From the NCBI GenBank assembly GCA_036426205.1, contig WSYH01000086.1:62001-126000 (forward strand): a stretch of 64,000 nt of DNA, in the 5' to 3' direction. Shown piece by piece: positions 36,303 to 46,821 of this stretch. The stretch is from Ascaphus truei (lineage: Eukaryota; Chordata; Amphibia; Anura; Ascaphidae). The notes under the pieces are model-generated. The model saw only the letters and a program-made list of their open reading frames with translations, was not told the origin of the DNA and did no database searches. Within the stretch, counting starts at the first letter, position 1. Each line of letters opens with the position of its first letter. A program made the position numbers and the translations under genes.

Positions 36303-36409
36303 GTGCATTTGCATGTCTCACACAGGTCTGCAACCCTGCCTATTATCACTTAGCAAACAGTGCTTCCACTGCAGCTAGGGACTCTGGGTAACAACATGCA
36401 AATGAGCAC
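36303..36409. mobile_element. Short MITE with octamer-like ends, copy 1
   Basis: Ends GTGCATTTGCATGTC and ACATGCAAATGAGCA are inverted repeats that each hold the octamer ATTTGCAT. The middle has AGGTCTGCAACCCTGCCT and GTGCTTCCACTGCAGC. It lies in the intron between the PDE8 exons. Confidence 0.6.
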
Positions 36410-37352
36410 AGTGTGTCACTCTTTACTTCTCTCCCACTTTAACATAAACACAGTAATAATTCTAGTTTTACTGGCAGTGTTTTTAATATGGAGGTTAATG
36501 GCGTTTTTAAGGAATTGAAGCTCTTCTGTCTATGACTGGTGCTTCAATACAAATTAAGATAACAGAATAGGATTACATTACCTCTTTATCAGGGTTATCT
36601 TAGCACTTACAATTCTCCCTCTAATCAGTTTTGCCTACTGATATTTTTCCTTTACCGTCTGCATTCAGACGTGAGAGCAGTTCACAATATTCACATGTTT
36701 AAAAAAGCAACCCCCGTAACAATTTCGTTTTCACTTTAACAGAACAGGGATTCTTCTGGAACATGACTGTCCAAGACTAAGCAATGCAATGACTGTCCAT
36801 ATATACTAAGCAATGTAAGTCAATGGGTTGTAAGATGCCTTCCAATGGGGGATGGGGCCATAAGGCAGAAGAGTGTTTAGTAAATATGGCCCTTGATCCT
36901 GCCATTTTCTGTACCATAGACAGCCGCAACTGTACATACCTTTGCTGACATAAAAGCAATGATTTATTCCACCAGGTAAATATGGTTTATATTTTTGACT
37001 CATGTGTTGCTTTTGCATTTTACTCTATTCAACTTCATGATACCCTTGTTATAAATGGGCCCATAACCTTATAAGATTAGTGTTTTAATGCACAGAAGCA
37101 TAAACTGAGTGATTATAACACTACCTTTGAGGTGAGACATTTTCTAAACATGTGTTAAGCGTACCTTAGCTTACCTTCTGACTTTGGACAAGTCACTTTA
37201 TCTCCCTGAGCCTTAAGGAACCACAATTAGATGATATGCTCTTCGGGACAGGAACTTATTGTGCCTAGAACATTCTATATAGAGTGATGCGTACACCCTC
37301 ATTGCTATTAAATATATATATTATCAATATATAACATTTCCACTTAACTCAC
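36410..37352. other. Presumed captured PDE8 intron; MIR-like trace
   Basis: Around 37175-37215, CTTTGGACAAGTCACTTTAT and the following CTCCCTGAGCC resemble the core of MIR-type SINEs. Nothing else is recognised. Confidence 0.35.
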
Positions 37353-37517
37353 AGTCATCAGACCTCCGACAAGATCACTGGTGTGAGGATCTTCATCTTT
37401 AGTACCCAGCTGAGGAGAATAGAGTTCTGTTGTGCGTAATATTTCCAAAACTCTGTCCAAAGACTCTGCTACTGTCACAGGACTGTTCTCCTGGGCTGCA
37501 TTAATTATGTTAATGAC
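37353..37517 (-). pseudogene. Captured PDE8-type (PDE8B-like) exon, 165 nt
   Basis: On the minus strand a pyrimidine-rich acceptor (TCCTTTTCCTCACAAG) is followed by 55 open codons: VINIINAAQENSPVTVAESL ... LEILRTTELYSPQLGTK ... HTSDLVGGLMT, then a GTGAGT donor. I recognise this as the linker upstream of the catalytic domain of the cAMP phosphodiesterase PDE8, closest in memory to PDE8B. The exon has no stop or frameshift and keeps both splice sites. It lies inside the Harbinger element, in the long second intron of the Myb-like gene and in the same orientation. Confidence 0.82.
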
Positions 37518-37576
37518 CTTGTGAGGAAAAGGAGTACAAAAGGAACAAAGGTTTTAAATATAGACAAAAATATCAC

Positions 37577-37689
37577 TTGTGCGTACATTCACATGTCTTA
37601 GACAGGTCTGCAACCCTGCCTTTCACCATTATCACCTACAGTGCTTCCACTGTGGCAAGGGATTCTGGGAAATGACATGCAAATGAGCA
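37577..37689. mobile_element. Short MITE with octamer-like ends, copy 2
   Basis: Same family as 36303-36409. The right end GACATGCAAATGAGCA is intact, the left end is diverged (CATTCACATGTC). It lies 60 bp upstream of the 165-nt PDE8 exon. Confidence 0.6.
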
Positions 37690-37990
37690 CAGTCACATTT
37701 TGTCTGAAATTCATTTTTACGTGGAACCCTTATAAGCTATTGCTCGCTGCATTACACAGCTTTTAAGCACAGCATGGGATTAGATGCAAAACCAGTCAAA
37801 CCATTCACAGACAGCGTGTATATATATATATATTACTATGTCACACTAAATACAAAACTTTTTTTGACAACCTTGTGGAGTGCTGCCTCTGATTATCGTT
37901 CAAACGGTATCGTATTGCTTATTTGATTTATATAGGATTTGCACCCACCTTTATCTACCTGATGGAGTGCCTTGTTCTCATCTATTCACA

Positions 37991-38024
<34 letters not shown>

Positions 38025-38042
38025 ACTGTAAATATTACTGTA

Positions 38043-38155
38043 TGCTCATTTGCATGTCTTAGACAGGTCTGCAACCCTGTCTTTCCCCATTATCGCCCAG
38101 CATACAGCGCTTCCACTGCAGCAAGGGATTCTGGGAAATGACATGCAAATGAGCA
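38043..38155. mobile_element. Short MITE with octamer-like ends, copy 3
   Basis: The best copy: 113 bp between TGCTCATTTGCATGTC and GACATGCAAATGAGCA, perfect 16-bp inverted ends. Confidence 0.7.
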
Positions 38156-38362
38156 CTCAGTGCCACCTTTTGCCACCATATATATTAATTTTTACTTTTT
38201 GTAGGACAACTAGATATAAATATAGATAGATATATAGAGAGAGAGACATATATACAGATATATATGTAGGTATGCTTATATTGGGAAGAAAGTATAAGTT
38301 GCAGCGGAAATATAGATAAGAACTGTAACCTACGACACGCCTAGTACAGTAACATTTGTCAC

Positions 38363-38668
38363 CTGGTGGAAATGGAGCAGAATAAATTCCGATATCTCTG
38401 TCCCCGGGCAAACCCTCCACGACGACAGGAAGAAATTTTTCCCGCATCTGCTCCTCCAATGGTGTTAAGATTAGACCTTGTGCTGGCGGCCCACCTCCAG
38501 TGGCAGAAGCATGCATCCGTTGTGCTTGTATTTTTTTCTTTAAGTTTTCCCTGATATCATCGAATCTCTTCCGACAATTCGGCCGGTCCCTCGCATGATT
38601 CCCACACGCAGACACAGCCAAGGTTATTTGATCCCACATTTCTTTTTTTGATGCTGAACTTGTCCGCC
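38363..38668 (-). pseudogene. Harbinger Myb/SANT-like protein, exon 2
   Basis: Autonomous Harbinger elements carry a second gene whose Myb/SANT-like (NAIF1-like) protein binds the transposon ends and brings the transposase into the nucleus. This 306-nt exon has an ATTTCAAG acceptor and continues the trihelix: EMWDQITLAVSACG, CRKRFDDIRENLKKKIQAQ, then EQMREKFLPVVVEG. It ends CCACCAG with a weak GTGACA donor. Length is a multiple of 3 and phase 1 at both ends, matching exons 1 and 3. Confidence 0.75.
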
Positions 38669-39018
38669 CTTGAAATACATACAAAATATATGACGTTAAT
38701 TATTATTATAAAAACGATCAGTTTCCTAAACTGCTACCGGTTCCAAGAGATACCAAACATGCTGGTTTAGGTGTAATATGTGTTCCACATGAGCATTTAC
38801 GTGTAAACATACAAATGTAAGGAAGCTTGCATGTATATTGTATGAACTTTGCCAACATTTTTAGACTGATTGTTATGGTCGTTCTAAAGCATGAAGGAAT
38901 ATGTGTGTAACAATTAAGTTTAATTGATAGATATTATAGAATAATATTTTGATATTAAGACATCTCACATGACCTAGGATAACATGTCTTTGAAGAATCA
39001 ATGCAAAGATAGACTTAC

Positions 39019-39409
39019 CTAGTAAATGCCCATACAGACAGTCATAGTGCTCCAGAATCCCTGTGACAAGAACTCTGTTTTCCCCTTCATTGAACCGAGG
39101 ATTACGTGGCCGCTCCAGACGTTTCTTCCGAATACGTGCAGGCCCAGAGCTTGGCTGCTGCTGACTGGACTCTCCTTCCAATGGAAGAGACTCCAAAAGC
39201 GGGCCACCAGCAACCACCCCACCACCAGACGCACCAGCAGCAGACACCCCCACCAGCAACAGAGCCACCATCAGCACTCGCACTCACAGCAACACCATTC
39301 GCACTTGCAGCAACAGCACTCCCCTGAATCCTACGTTCACTCAGACGCGTACTCACACGACTACCAGTACCACTCACACCAGCATCACTCTTCCCACGCC
39401 TTGCGGCCA
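39019..39409 (-). pseudogene. Harbinger Myb/SANT-like protein, exon 1, frameshifted
   Basis: A likely start (MAARRGKSDAGVSGTGSR) lies near 39409 on the minus strand. A Gly/Ala/Ser-rich stretch follows, and a frame change near 39240-39260 is needed to reach RKKRLERPRNPRFNEGENRV and LEHYDCLYGHLLG, the first helix of the Myb-like domain. The exon ends at a GTAAGT donor (last base 39019), phase 1, and joins exon 2 as LLGGRTSSASKKEMWD. The frameshift makes the gene inactive unless it is a sequence error. Confidence 0.65.
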
Positions 39410-39779
39410 TACCTCTAGCACTCACAAAGATCAGAAAAGAAATTTAAAGACAATCGCACTGAACACTTACAAAGTGAAAACAAGACAAAGATGTAAACAA
39501 AACAACACAGGACAAACCTCTCACAATACACCACAACTGTCTCAGTCAATATGAAATATGTAAATCGCCCAGCTCTGTATGTCTCTCTCTCTCTTTCTTT
39601 CTTCCAAAACATGCTTGATTCAGCAAGGGAACCTAACACCACCTCGCCATGCACACCGATACGTGTGTCATCGGCAGAGTGGGAGCAAATGTTTTCGGCT
39701 TGATTCGGAAGGGATTCGGCACTTATTGCATACGGAGAGGGAAAATCGGCAGAATCTTGCCGATAAGGTACCCTTGGCG

Positions 39780-39813
39780 ATTGCACTTTTTTGGCGCTTA
39801 CTGCATAGAGCCC
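39780..39813. repeat. Harbinger right terminal inverted repeat
   Basis: Ends TTGGCGCTTACTGCATAGAG then CCC at 39813. Inverted match to the left end. The L2 tail starts right after it. Confidence 0.85.
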
Positions 39814-39935
39814 TATGTATTGTAACCATGTATTATTTGTTATCTTAACTCTATGCCCAGGACATACTTTAAAACGAGAGGTAACTCTCAATCTATTACT
39901 TCCTGGTAAAACATTTTATAAATAAATAATTTCAC
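39814..39935 (+). mobile_element. L2 LINE 3' tail, continued after the Harbinger element
   Basis: TATGTATTGTAACCATGTAT, then CAGGACATACTTTAAAACGA, GAGGTAACTCTCAAT and TATAAATAAATAA. The same tail occurs in reverse at 49376-49490 and 51737-51850, which shows it is an L2-type 3' end and fixes the Harbinger insertion point. Confidence 0.8.
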
Positions 39936-40074
39936 AGGGCATTTTAATTTAAACAGCATGGGTTTTATTTTGAATCTAGCTGAGGGCAAGGAAGCAGTAG
40001 GTGTTGCAAACACCCACGTCAAGGGCAGATCCAAAATGACTGTCCATTGGCATCTACAAGCATAACAAACTTAG

Positions 40075-40300
40075 GCTTGTTATATAGTGCACGCACGTGG
40101 CGTGCACGTTTAGTTAATATAGCGCACGGGGTGGCGTGCGCAGCTAGGCGGCGTGGCTTTGACGTCACAGCGTCAGGCTGCGCTGTGATTGGCTCGCAGC
40201 ACGGCAGAAGCGCAAAAATACAAATTTCTTGTATTTTCCCAGATCTGCCGCGCCAACGCTCATTGCTGTGCGCACACGCGCTCGTCTGAAGTATAGCAAC
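40075..40300. mobile_element. GC-rich MITE-like element
   Basis: A CpG-rich stretch with TATAGTGCACGCACGTGGCG near the left and GCGCACACGCGCTCG...TATAG at the right could be diverged inverted ends. It contains TGACGTCA at about 40159. Limits and class are uncertain. Confidence 0.35.
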
Positions 40301-41235
40301 TGCAGGGTCATACCCTGCAATTATCATTGATAATTTTCTGCGCACACTTTATTACAGCCCTTGGTGTTGAGAAGGGTTTCATATCAAAGCTGCTTTAGCT
40401 AACAGTCATTAAGGGATCACTTGTTTTTTGTTTCAATGGAGTCCGTCCATATGACATAGCTGAGCAGGGGTTTAATTAAGGTCAAGGGCACAGGCCTAAC
40501 AAGGCTGATGCAGAATGAAGGCTTCGTCACCATGGCAACTATTTCACAAGAAGCAGATCAAGTTACTGCCACACAGGCTTTAGTTACAAGACTAGGCCAG
40601 ACTACACAGACAAATAATGTACACACATGAATCTATTCTATAGACTTTAATAGAAAATTATTAGAATATATGATGGAGGCTCCATCCTATAAATTGAGAT
40701 ACAGACCAGAGAAAAGTCCTATTGTGTAAAGGGGATATACAATGGCCGTTACATCCTATAAACAGACACAGACCATAGAAAAGTCCTATTGTATAAAGGG
40801 GATATACGATGGATGCTCCGTCCTATAAACTGATACAGACTAAAAAAGCACCCACAAATAAACAGATGAAGACACTTTCGGACACTGTATATATAAATAC
40901 ACATATACAAACACATCTATACACATGAACAGAAATTATGATATATGCATCTTAAAACACTTGTGCAAACACTTATCTGCAGAAATCGCTCACATCAGTA
41001 TACATACATCTATAGTACCTACACAAATATTCTATATACAAAGATGTGAACACGAACACAGCCATGCACACATATGTGCCTCTGTATAGTACCAACCACA
41101 AGTGACAAAGGCTGCTGTGTTCAGCCGAAACATTGCTGAAAGTGAAGTTTGTGGTGACCTCTTCTGTTTTCTTCTTTACGCATCTAGTCATACACAAACA
41201 CACACTTTTGTTTACACGTCAGACGCAAATACACG

Positions 41236-41276
<41 letters not shown>

Positions 41277-41759
41277 CTATTCATATAGAAACACACATAC
41301 ATCTATACTAATGTATTCAGACAGAAACACACATTTATATTCTACACAAAGACACTTCCATACACATCTATTCACAAGCAAACACATCTATACACTTGCA
41401 CACGCCCATATACTATACATCTATTCACACCAAACTTGCACAAACAGACTCCTGTACACATCTATCCGCACACAAACACATCTAAACACTCGCTCGGATG
41501 TACAGAAACATAGTTCTATACTCCTATACACACTGACAAACACACTCTCATACACCACTTAGACTGTAAGCTCTTTGTGGCAGGGCCTCCCTTTGTCTTA
41601 TGTTGTCATTTACTTGCTGCTCTAATTCCTACTGTGTACTTTATTATACCTGTATTGTAATTGTGTAAAGAGCTATGCACAATATGGTGCGATATAAGTA
41701 AAATTATAGATATTCACACACTTCCATACTCATCCACTCGCAGACAAACACTCCCATAC
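40301..41759. other. No gene; ribozyme-like word, CA repeats, SINE-like tail
   Basis: A diverged module GGCTG...CAGCC-GAAACATTGC lies at 41109-41133. A CA run occurs at 41239-41274. At 41569-41705 the words GACTGTAAGCTCTTTGTGGC and CAGGGCC followed by a poly-T-rich tail resemble a SINE 3' part. No coding gene. Confidence 0.4.
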
Positions 41760-41927
41760 ACATGCTGTGCTGCCTCTGTGCACAAAGCCCTTGGCAGCTG
41801 GTGCTGGGGGGAGGGAGTCAGCTGAGCATTAGGAGGGGGGAGGAAGCATCATCTGACGCATACAGAGGAAGGAGCTGCAGTGAGCGTGTGGGACATTTAT
41901 GTCACTGTGCGGGAAGTCCTGTGACTG
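41760..41927 (+). other. Possible AP3M2 5' untranslated exon
   Basis: Unique-looking sequence with a good donor (GTGACTG then GTAAGAG, last base 41927) lies upstream of AP3M2 on the same strand. The first coding exon of AP3M2 needs an upstream leader exon. There is no CpG island here and no other proof. Confidence 0.2.
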
Positions 41928-42062
41928 GTAAGAGCCGTGTGCCCCTCTCACCCCCTCTCCAATACCCCAGGAAGGGCAGGCGCATTCCGAGGACGAGGAG
42001 GTAACATCATCCTGGTGGGTGGGGAGAAGCATCCTTTACAGATACTGTACACACTGCTCTCT

Positions 42063-42405
42063 GTCAATATATATTATTTAAGTATAATCCTTTTAAGTCT
42101 TTCAATGTATCCAAAATTACCTTATGTTACACTTGTGGACCATCTAGTTATATTTTCTTCAGGAACTGGCCCCTTTGGATAACTAGTTAAAGATCCCTGT
42201 AAATATATCATATATATATATATATATATTATATATAATATAGATATATATATTTTAAAATAGATAATATATATATAAGCAGGGATCTTTAACTAGTTAT
42301 CCAAAGGGGCCAGTTCCTGAAGAAAATATAACTAGATGGTCCACAAGTGTAACATAAGGTAATTTTGGATACATTGAAAGACTTAAAAAGGACTATACTT
42401 AAATA
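42063..42405. repeat. Near-perfect palindrome, ~135-bp arms, AT centre
   Basis: About 42063-42200 and 42278-42405 are inverted copies (for example CTAGTTATATTTTCTTCAGG and its complement). The centre is TATATA-rich. Likely a foldback element. Confidence 0.75.
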
Positions 42406-42659
42406 ATTTGTATGCGTTTATAACCCTTGTAATATATAGATAGATAGATCTCCTTAGCTTACAAGTGCATTTTAGTATGACATTTTGTACCCAGCTGCCT
42501 GAGCAACTACAATGAAATTAGCAGGAGCAGACAGTTCTGAAGCCGCTGCAAGGCCCTGCACTGGACCATTTTGGCCCCTGTGCTGCCAGTTGAAGAGCCC
42601 TTATATTTATGTACTGTATAATCTCTGTGTGTGTCTGTATGTATCTATGTATATGTGTA

Positions 42660-42671
42660 TATATACATACT

Positions 42672-42731
<60 letters not shown>

Positions 42732-42958
42732 ACAAATAGATGATTCTGTGGCTGACAAAATGCTTTTATTTGTGCGAACTTTTGAGATACACTGATCTCC
42801 TCTTCCGGCGGTGTTACAATGGATAAAGCAGAAAGGTTTCTGATAAAAACAGTGCATCTTGGAATGTTATCTGTGACTGAAACCTATCCCTCCCCCTATG
42901 CTGTATGTGATTTATGACTTGAGGTGTTAAATGGTCCCTGAATGTTCGTGATGTATGA

Positions 42959-42990
<32 letters not shown>

Positions 42991-43010
42991 AAATATAAAT
43001 TTATAAAGCG
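42660..43010. repeat. GT/TA microsatellites and Penelope-type terminus
   Basis: GT runs lie at 42674-42715 and 42957-42984. Between them 42750-42840 carries TGCTTTTATTTGTGCGAACT and CTGATCTCCTCTTCCGG; the first recurs in complement at 46005-46025 next to the Penelope coding region, so this is a Penelope terminus. Confidence 0.5.
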
Positions 43011-43189
43011 CCCACAGTGTATACAGCGCTTTACAAAAAATGTGTGTGTGTGGAGTGGGATTGTATTCCAATGGTGTGGGTACTGTAGGTGTAGAAATGT
43101 AAGAGGGTGTTGCAATACTATAAGTGTGTGTGGATACTACTGTATGTGGTCCCTATTGGTATATAGGGATGGAATTAGATTGTGAATTG

Positions 43190-43322
43190 GTATGTGTGTG
43201 AGACAGCTGTGTGTGCATTCATATAGCGCAGTATGTAAAGACATGGCCTTTAGCACTCATGGGAAGAGAGTTTTCTTGCGTCAGTAGTGACTCGTGAAAC
43301 TGTGGTCTCGGTTTAGGCCATC
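43190..43322 (-). repeat. Penelope pseudo-LTR-like direct repeat, copy 1
   Basis: About 130 bp nearly identical to 44370-44505. On the minus strand it is the end of the Penelope ORF (HRDRSFMSHY-like codons, diverged here) and 3' flank. Partial second copies of this kind are typical of Penelope-like elements. Confidence 0.65.
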
Positions 43323-43405
43323 AGAGCTAATTTACCCATTAAGGATATTAAAACAAGTCACGCCTCCTTTATGTATAAATACTACAGACTTAGGGCCTGA
43401 ATTGA

Positions 43406-43462
43406 GACTCCTCCCCACCTGAAGAAGCGAGTGGATCTCGCGAAACGTGCGTCGATTGAGTA
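43406..43462 (+). ncRNA. Hammerhead-ribozyme-like motif
   Basis: CTGAAGA (43419-43425) fits the CUGANGA core. Stem II is GCGAG (43427-43431) with CTCGC (43437-43441) around a TGGAT loop. GAAAC follows, then a two-base-pair stem III (AC with GU around GTGC) and GUC, with C at 43453 as the cleavage base. A distal stem I is possible between ACTC (43407-43410) and GAGT (43458-43461). Minimal stem III is known for hammerheads of Penelope-like elements. Confidence 0.5.
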
Positions 43463-44369
43463 GAGCGTCACGAACTGTGACGTCACCGGAGTGCGACACA
43501 GCAACTGGGAATACGGCCTGTATACCTGTTTTGTTTGTATCTGACCCGCCGAGGCAGACCGGTTTACCTTTCGCATACGAATATGGCTAAAACATAACTA
43601 ACTCTCTCCCGATTATTGCACATACAGCTATCATTACCTGCTTTGATACACATTTGGAAGCGTCACCGAGTGAACTTTAGTCATACTACTCTATGTGTCC
43701 TGCTTGAATTTCAAAAGCTGTTATGTTGATACTAATGGTATAACCAAACTATATTGATACAAAAAACAGACTGTGTTATGTATACTTAAAAGGTAACATT
43801 GTACAAGTTATATGAATAACCTCTTAGCAATATTATTTCCACATATGCTTAATGGCTATCACGCAATACTAGAATTATACTGCTCTTGTGGTTTATATAT
43901 TGTTTTCCAGCATATATACAATGCCAGGACATTTATGTATTACAACTAAAGATATTCCCAGACTCTAATAGAGATTTGCTGATGTCGCAGCAGTATTAGA
44001 AAAACAACTATTTGGATAAAAAATATTTACCATTACTGCTACTCCTTTACGGGGATTTTAAATAAGTTTTAGTGCTATTATTATTATTTTTTCACAGTGT
44101 CACATATTTGATATTTGGATGCAATAAAATTTTATTATTTTTGTTTTTAATTAGACCCTATCTACTCGGAGGGAGCCATACTTATTCCTACTTTTCACCA
44201 TTATAAGTATTATTATCATAGAGTGCATATTATTAGAGGGTCTTTCTTGTTGATCCCTTTGGGGACCATTTGGTTCTATTTTTGCAATTGTATATTCCTC
44301 TATTGCACCTTGATTGATCTATATCCTACTTATGTAATAGGAGAGTAGAATAGTACACTTTTGTGTTGT
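43463..44369. other. AT-rich, Penelope-associated, no gene
   Basis: Between the two pseudo-LTR-like repeats. No protein domain was recognised. Confidence 0.35.
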
Positions 44370-46010
44370 CAGTATGTGTGTTAGAAACAGCTGTGTGTGC
44401 ATTCATATAGCGCAGTATGTAAAGACATGGCCTTTAGCACTCATGGGAAGAGAGTTTTCTTGTGTCAGTAGTGACTCATGAAACTGCGGTCTCGGTGTAG
44501 GCCATCGCTAAGTGTACCGAACAGTTGCATAAATTTGTATTTATGCAACGGTCTCTCTTTTGGTTTTCTAAGATTACCTTTGAGTATGACCACCTTCAGA
44601 TCGTTCATCTTATGGCCAAAGTCAGAGAAATGTTCCCGACAGGACTGTCTCTTGTTCCGCGTGTAATGCTGTGGCGATACAGATTAATTCTCTTGTTTAG
44701 CCCCTGTCCCGTCTCACCTATGTAGTAGCAGCCTCCTGGGCATTTCATGCACATGAGGTAGACGACATTGCTGGAGGAACAGGTGAACCTTCCTCTAATT
44801 TTGTACTCCAGATTCCTGTGTGGTATTTGTATTGTGCCCGCTGTGTGGAGCATTGCTCAGGTTTTGCATCTTGCATCCTGGCATGGTCTTGTCCCACATT
44901 CAATTGTACTGCTGAATACTTTGCTCTTCACCATCATTTTCTTGAGATTATGAGGTTGTCTGTATGATAATAAGGGTGTTTTAGGAAAGACCTGTTGCAG
45001 TCTTGTATCTTCCTGGAGAATGGGTTGTAGTTCCCTGGCGATCTTGCGAAGGGCTTCTAGGTGTGGGTTATATGTGACCACCAAAGATACCCTGTCGCTT
45101 GTCTCTTTCTGTCTGTATTCAACGGGATCACTTCTTGGTATTCTGGTGGCTTTGTGGATTTGCTGGTCTACAATTCTGTGGTTATATCCACGGTTTATGA
45201 AATCTGATCTCGAGGCTGTAATCCGCTGGCCTCTGTCTGCTGTGTCGAAGCATATCCGGTTGTATCGGATGGCTTGACTATAGATGGTTGCATGCTTAGT
45301 GTGTGTCAGGTTGAAGCTTTTGTCCCTCAAATAGCTGGCTCTGTCTGTAGGTTTGCTATATACAGAAGTCTGTAGTTGGTTGTTCTTTATAGTAATGATG
45401 GTGTCTAGGAAATATACTTTTGTCCGGGGAATGGGTGAGTTTGAGGTTGATGGTCGGGTGGAACGTATTGAAGTTCTCATGGAACTGTAGGGGGTCCTGT
45501 TCACCAGAGGTCCAAATCAGGAGGATGTCATCGACGTACCGAAGGTATGTAAGGGGTTTCAAGTGACAGGTGGAAAGAAAGTCGCTTTACCAGTTTTGTG
45601 CAGAACAGATTGGAATACTGTGGCGCTATCCGAGTGCCCATAGCGGACCTGGTTGTCTGGAGGTATGTTTCATTTCCAAATGTGAAGTAGTTATGGGTCA
45701 GAATACATTCGATGCATTTAGTCACTCTCTGTGAGTGGCTCCTGTGGTCCCAGAAAGTATCTACAGGCTGAAATCCCATCTTTGTGGGGGATGTTTGTGT
45801 AAAGTGATTCTAGTTCCATGTTAGCTAGTAGTGTTCCTGTTTGGGAGGGGGCCAATGGCATTAAGGTTGTTTAGCAGGTCGGTGGTGTCCTGCATATAGC
45901 TGGGTGTGTTCTTGACAAGTGGTTTTAGAATGCCTTCCACCCAGCCAGAAATATTCTCAGTCAGTGTTCCAGGTCCAGAGATATATTACAAATATATCTC
46001 GAAAGCTCGC
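44370..46010 (-). pseudogene. Penelope-like retroelement: RT and GIY-YIG endonuclease, broken
   Basis: Penelope-like elements encode a telomerase-related reverse transcriptase joined to a GIY-YIG nuclease. On the minus strand the order is: GILKPLVKNTPSYMQD near 45920; the frame 45528-45779 with RSAMGTRIAPQYSNLF; the catalytic block LRYVDDILLIW near 45530; the thumb region 44857-45504; and the nuclease SSNVVYLMCMKCPGG, YYIGETGQ at 44605-44853, ending in codons like GTLSDGLHRDRSFMSHY near 44500. At least four frameshifts separate these parts and the N terminus is missing. Confidence 0.85.
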
Positions 46011-46095
46011 ACAAATAAAAGCAATTCGTTAGCCACAGAACGGTATCGTCTATTCGTTTTTTGATAAGTACGCTTGGATAGCACGGTACAGATAC

Positions 46096-46143
<48 letters not shown>

Positions 46144-46220
46144 ACACATTAGACACTAACAGTGTCTTCTAAAAAAGAATGAAACGGGTTAACATTTTGG
46201 TTCAACCTATAACCTTTTTC
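45975..46220. repeat. Penelope terminus, CA repeat and degraded module
   Basis: ATATATCTCGAAAGCTCGCA on the plus strand abuts the minus-strand coding region, an inverted junction. A CA run lies at 46098-46140. On the minus strand CTTGAAAAAGG...AACCAAAATGTT (46185-46225) is a diverged copy of the ribozyme-like module. Confidence 0.5.
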
Positions 46221-46807
46221 AAGACCTGTGAGTGCCTGATTTTTTCTTAGTTAACTTATCTCATTCATACATACAACATATAGTTGTGTGAAAAAGAAAG
46301 TACACCCTCTGAATTCTATGGTTTTACATATCAGAACATAATAACAATCATTTGTTCCTTAGCAGGTCTTAAAATTAGGTAAATACAACCTCAGATGAAC
46401 AACAACACATGACATATTAAACCGTGTCATGATTTATTTAACAAAAATAGAAAAAATGGAGAAAATACAACTTTTGCGGGTGGCGACGGGTGACGTAATC
46501 CGTCGCGTCGCCATCACGCACACTTAGACCCATTGTGCCTACACATGTAAATTATCAGCACTTCAGGAAAACAAATTTTATTACATACATCTATTTTTAT
46601 ATATGAATGTGTAAAGCTTTACAGTTATACATTGTTCTGTATGTATTGTGACAGTCATAGACTCTGTATACATTAGTAGGAGGTGGCAGTATGCCTGCTT
46701 TCCAGTATACGAGGAGTTAACCCAGCTGATTAAGCCGTCCACAGGTGATCCTTATTAGTAAGCTCACCTGCCTTTAAAAAGAGGAAGAGGAAATGCCTCT
46801 GGTGCAG
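46221..46807. other. No gene recognised
   Basis: The stretch AGTATGCCTGCTTTCCAGTA and what follows (46690-46807) continues after the foldback at 47852, so it is the target repeat of that insertion. Confidence 0.4.
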
Positions 46808-46821
46808 CAGTTTCTCTCAGA

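Larger units (their letters stand above)
29118..39813 (+). mobile_element. PIF/Harbinger DNA transposon, 10.7 kb, with captured host exons
   Basis: Left terminus GGGCCTCATGCAGTAAGCGC (29118), right terminus on the other strand GGGCTCTATGCAGTAAGCGC (from 39813). Flanking triplets are AAT (29115-29117) and TAT (39814-39816), one mismatch from a 3-bp duplication. The L2 sequence joins across the element (...TGTAACAAT / TGTATTGTAACC), which confirms both ends. It carries a transposase gene on the plus strand, a Myb/SANT-like gene on the minus strand, three copies of a short MITE, a foldback and two PDE8-type exons. Typical Harbinger elements are several kilobases; this one is swollen by about 5.8 kb in the second intron of the Myb-like gene. 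Confidence 0.88.

Noticed and set aside
43406..43462. Possible tRNA or SINE promoter (A/B box)
   Set aside because: No B-box or cloverleaf; the pattern fits a hammerhead core better.
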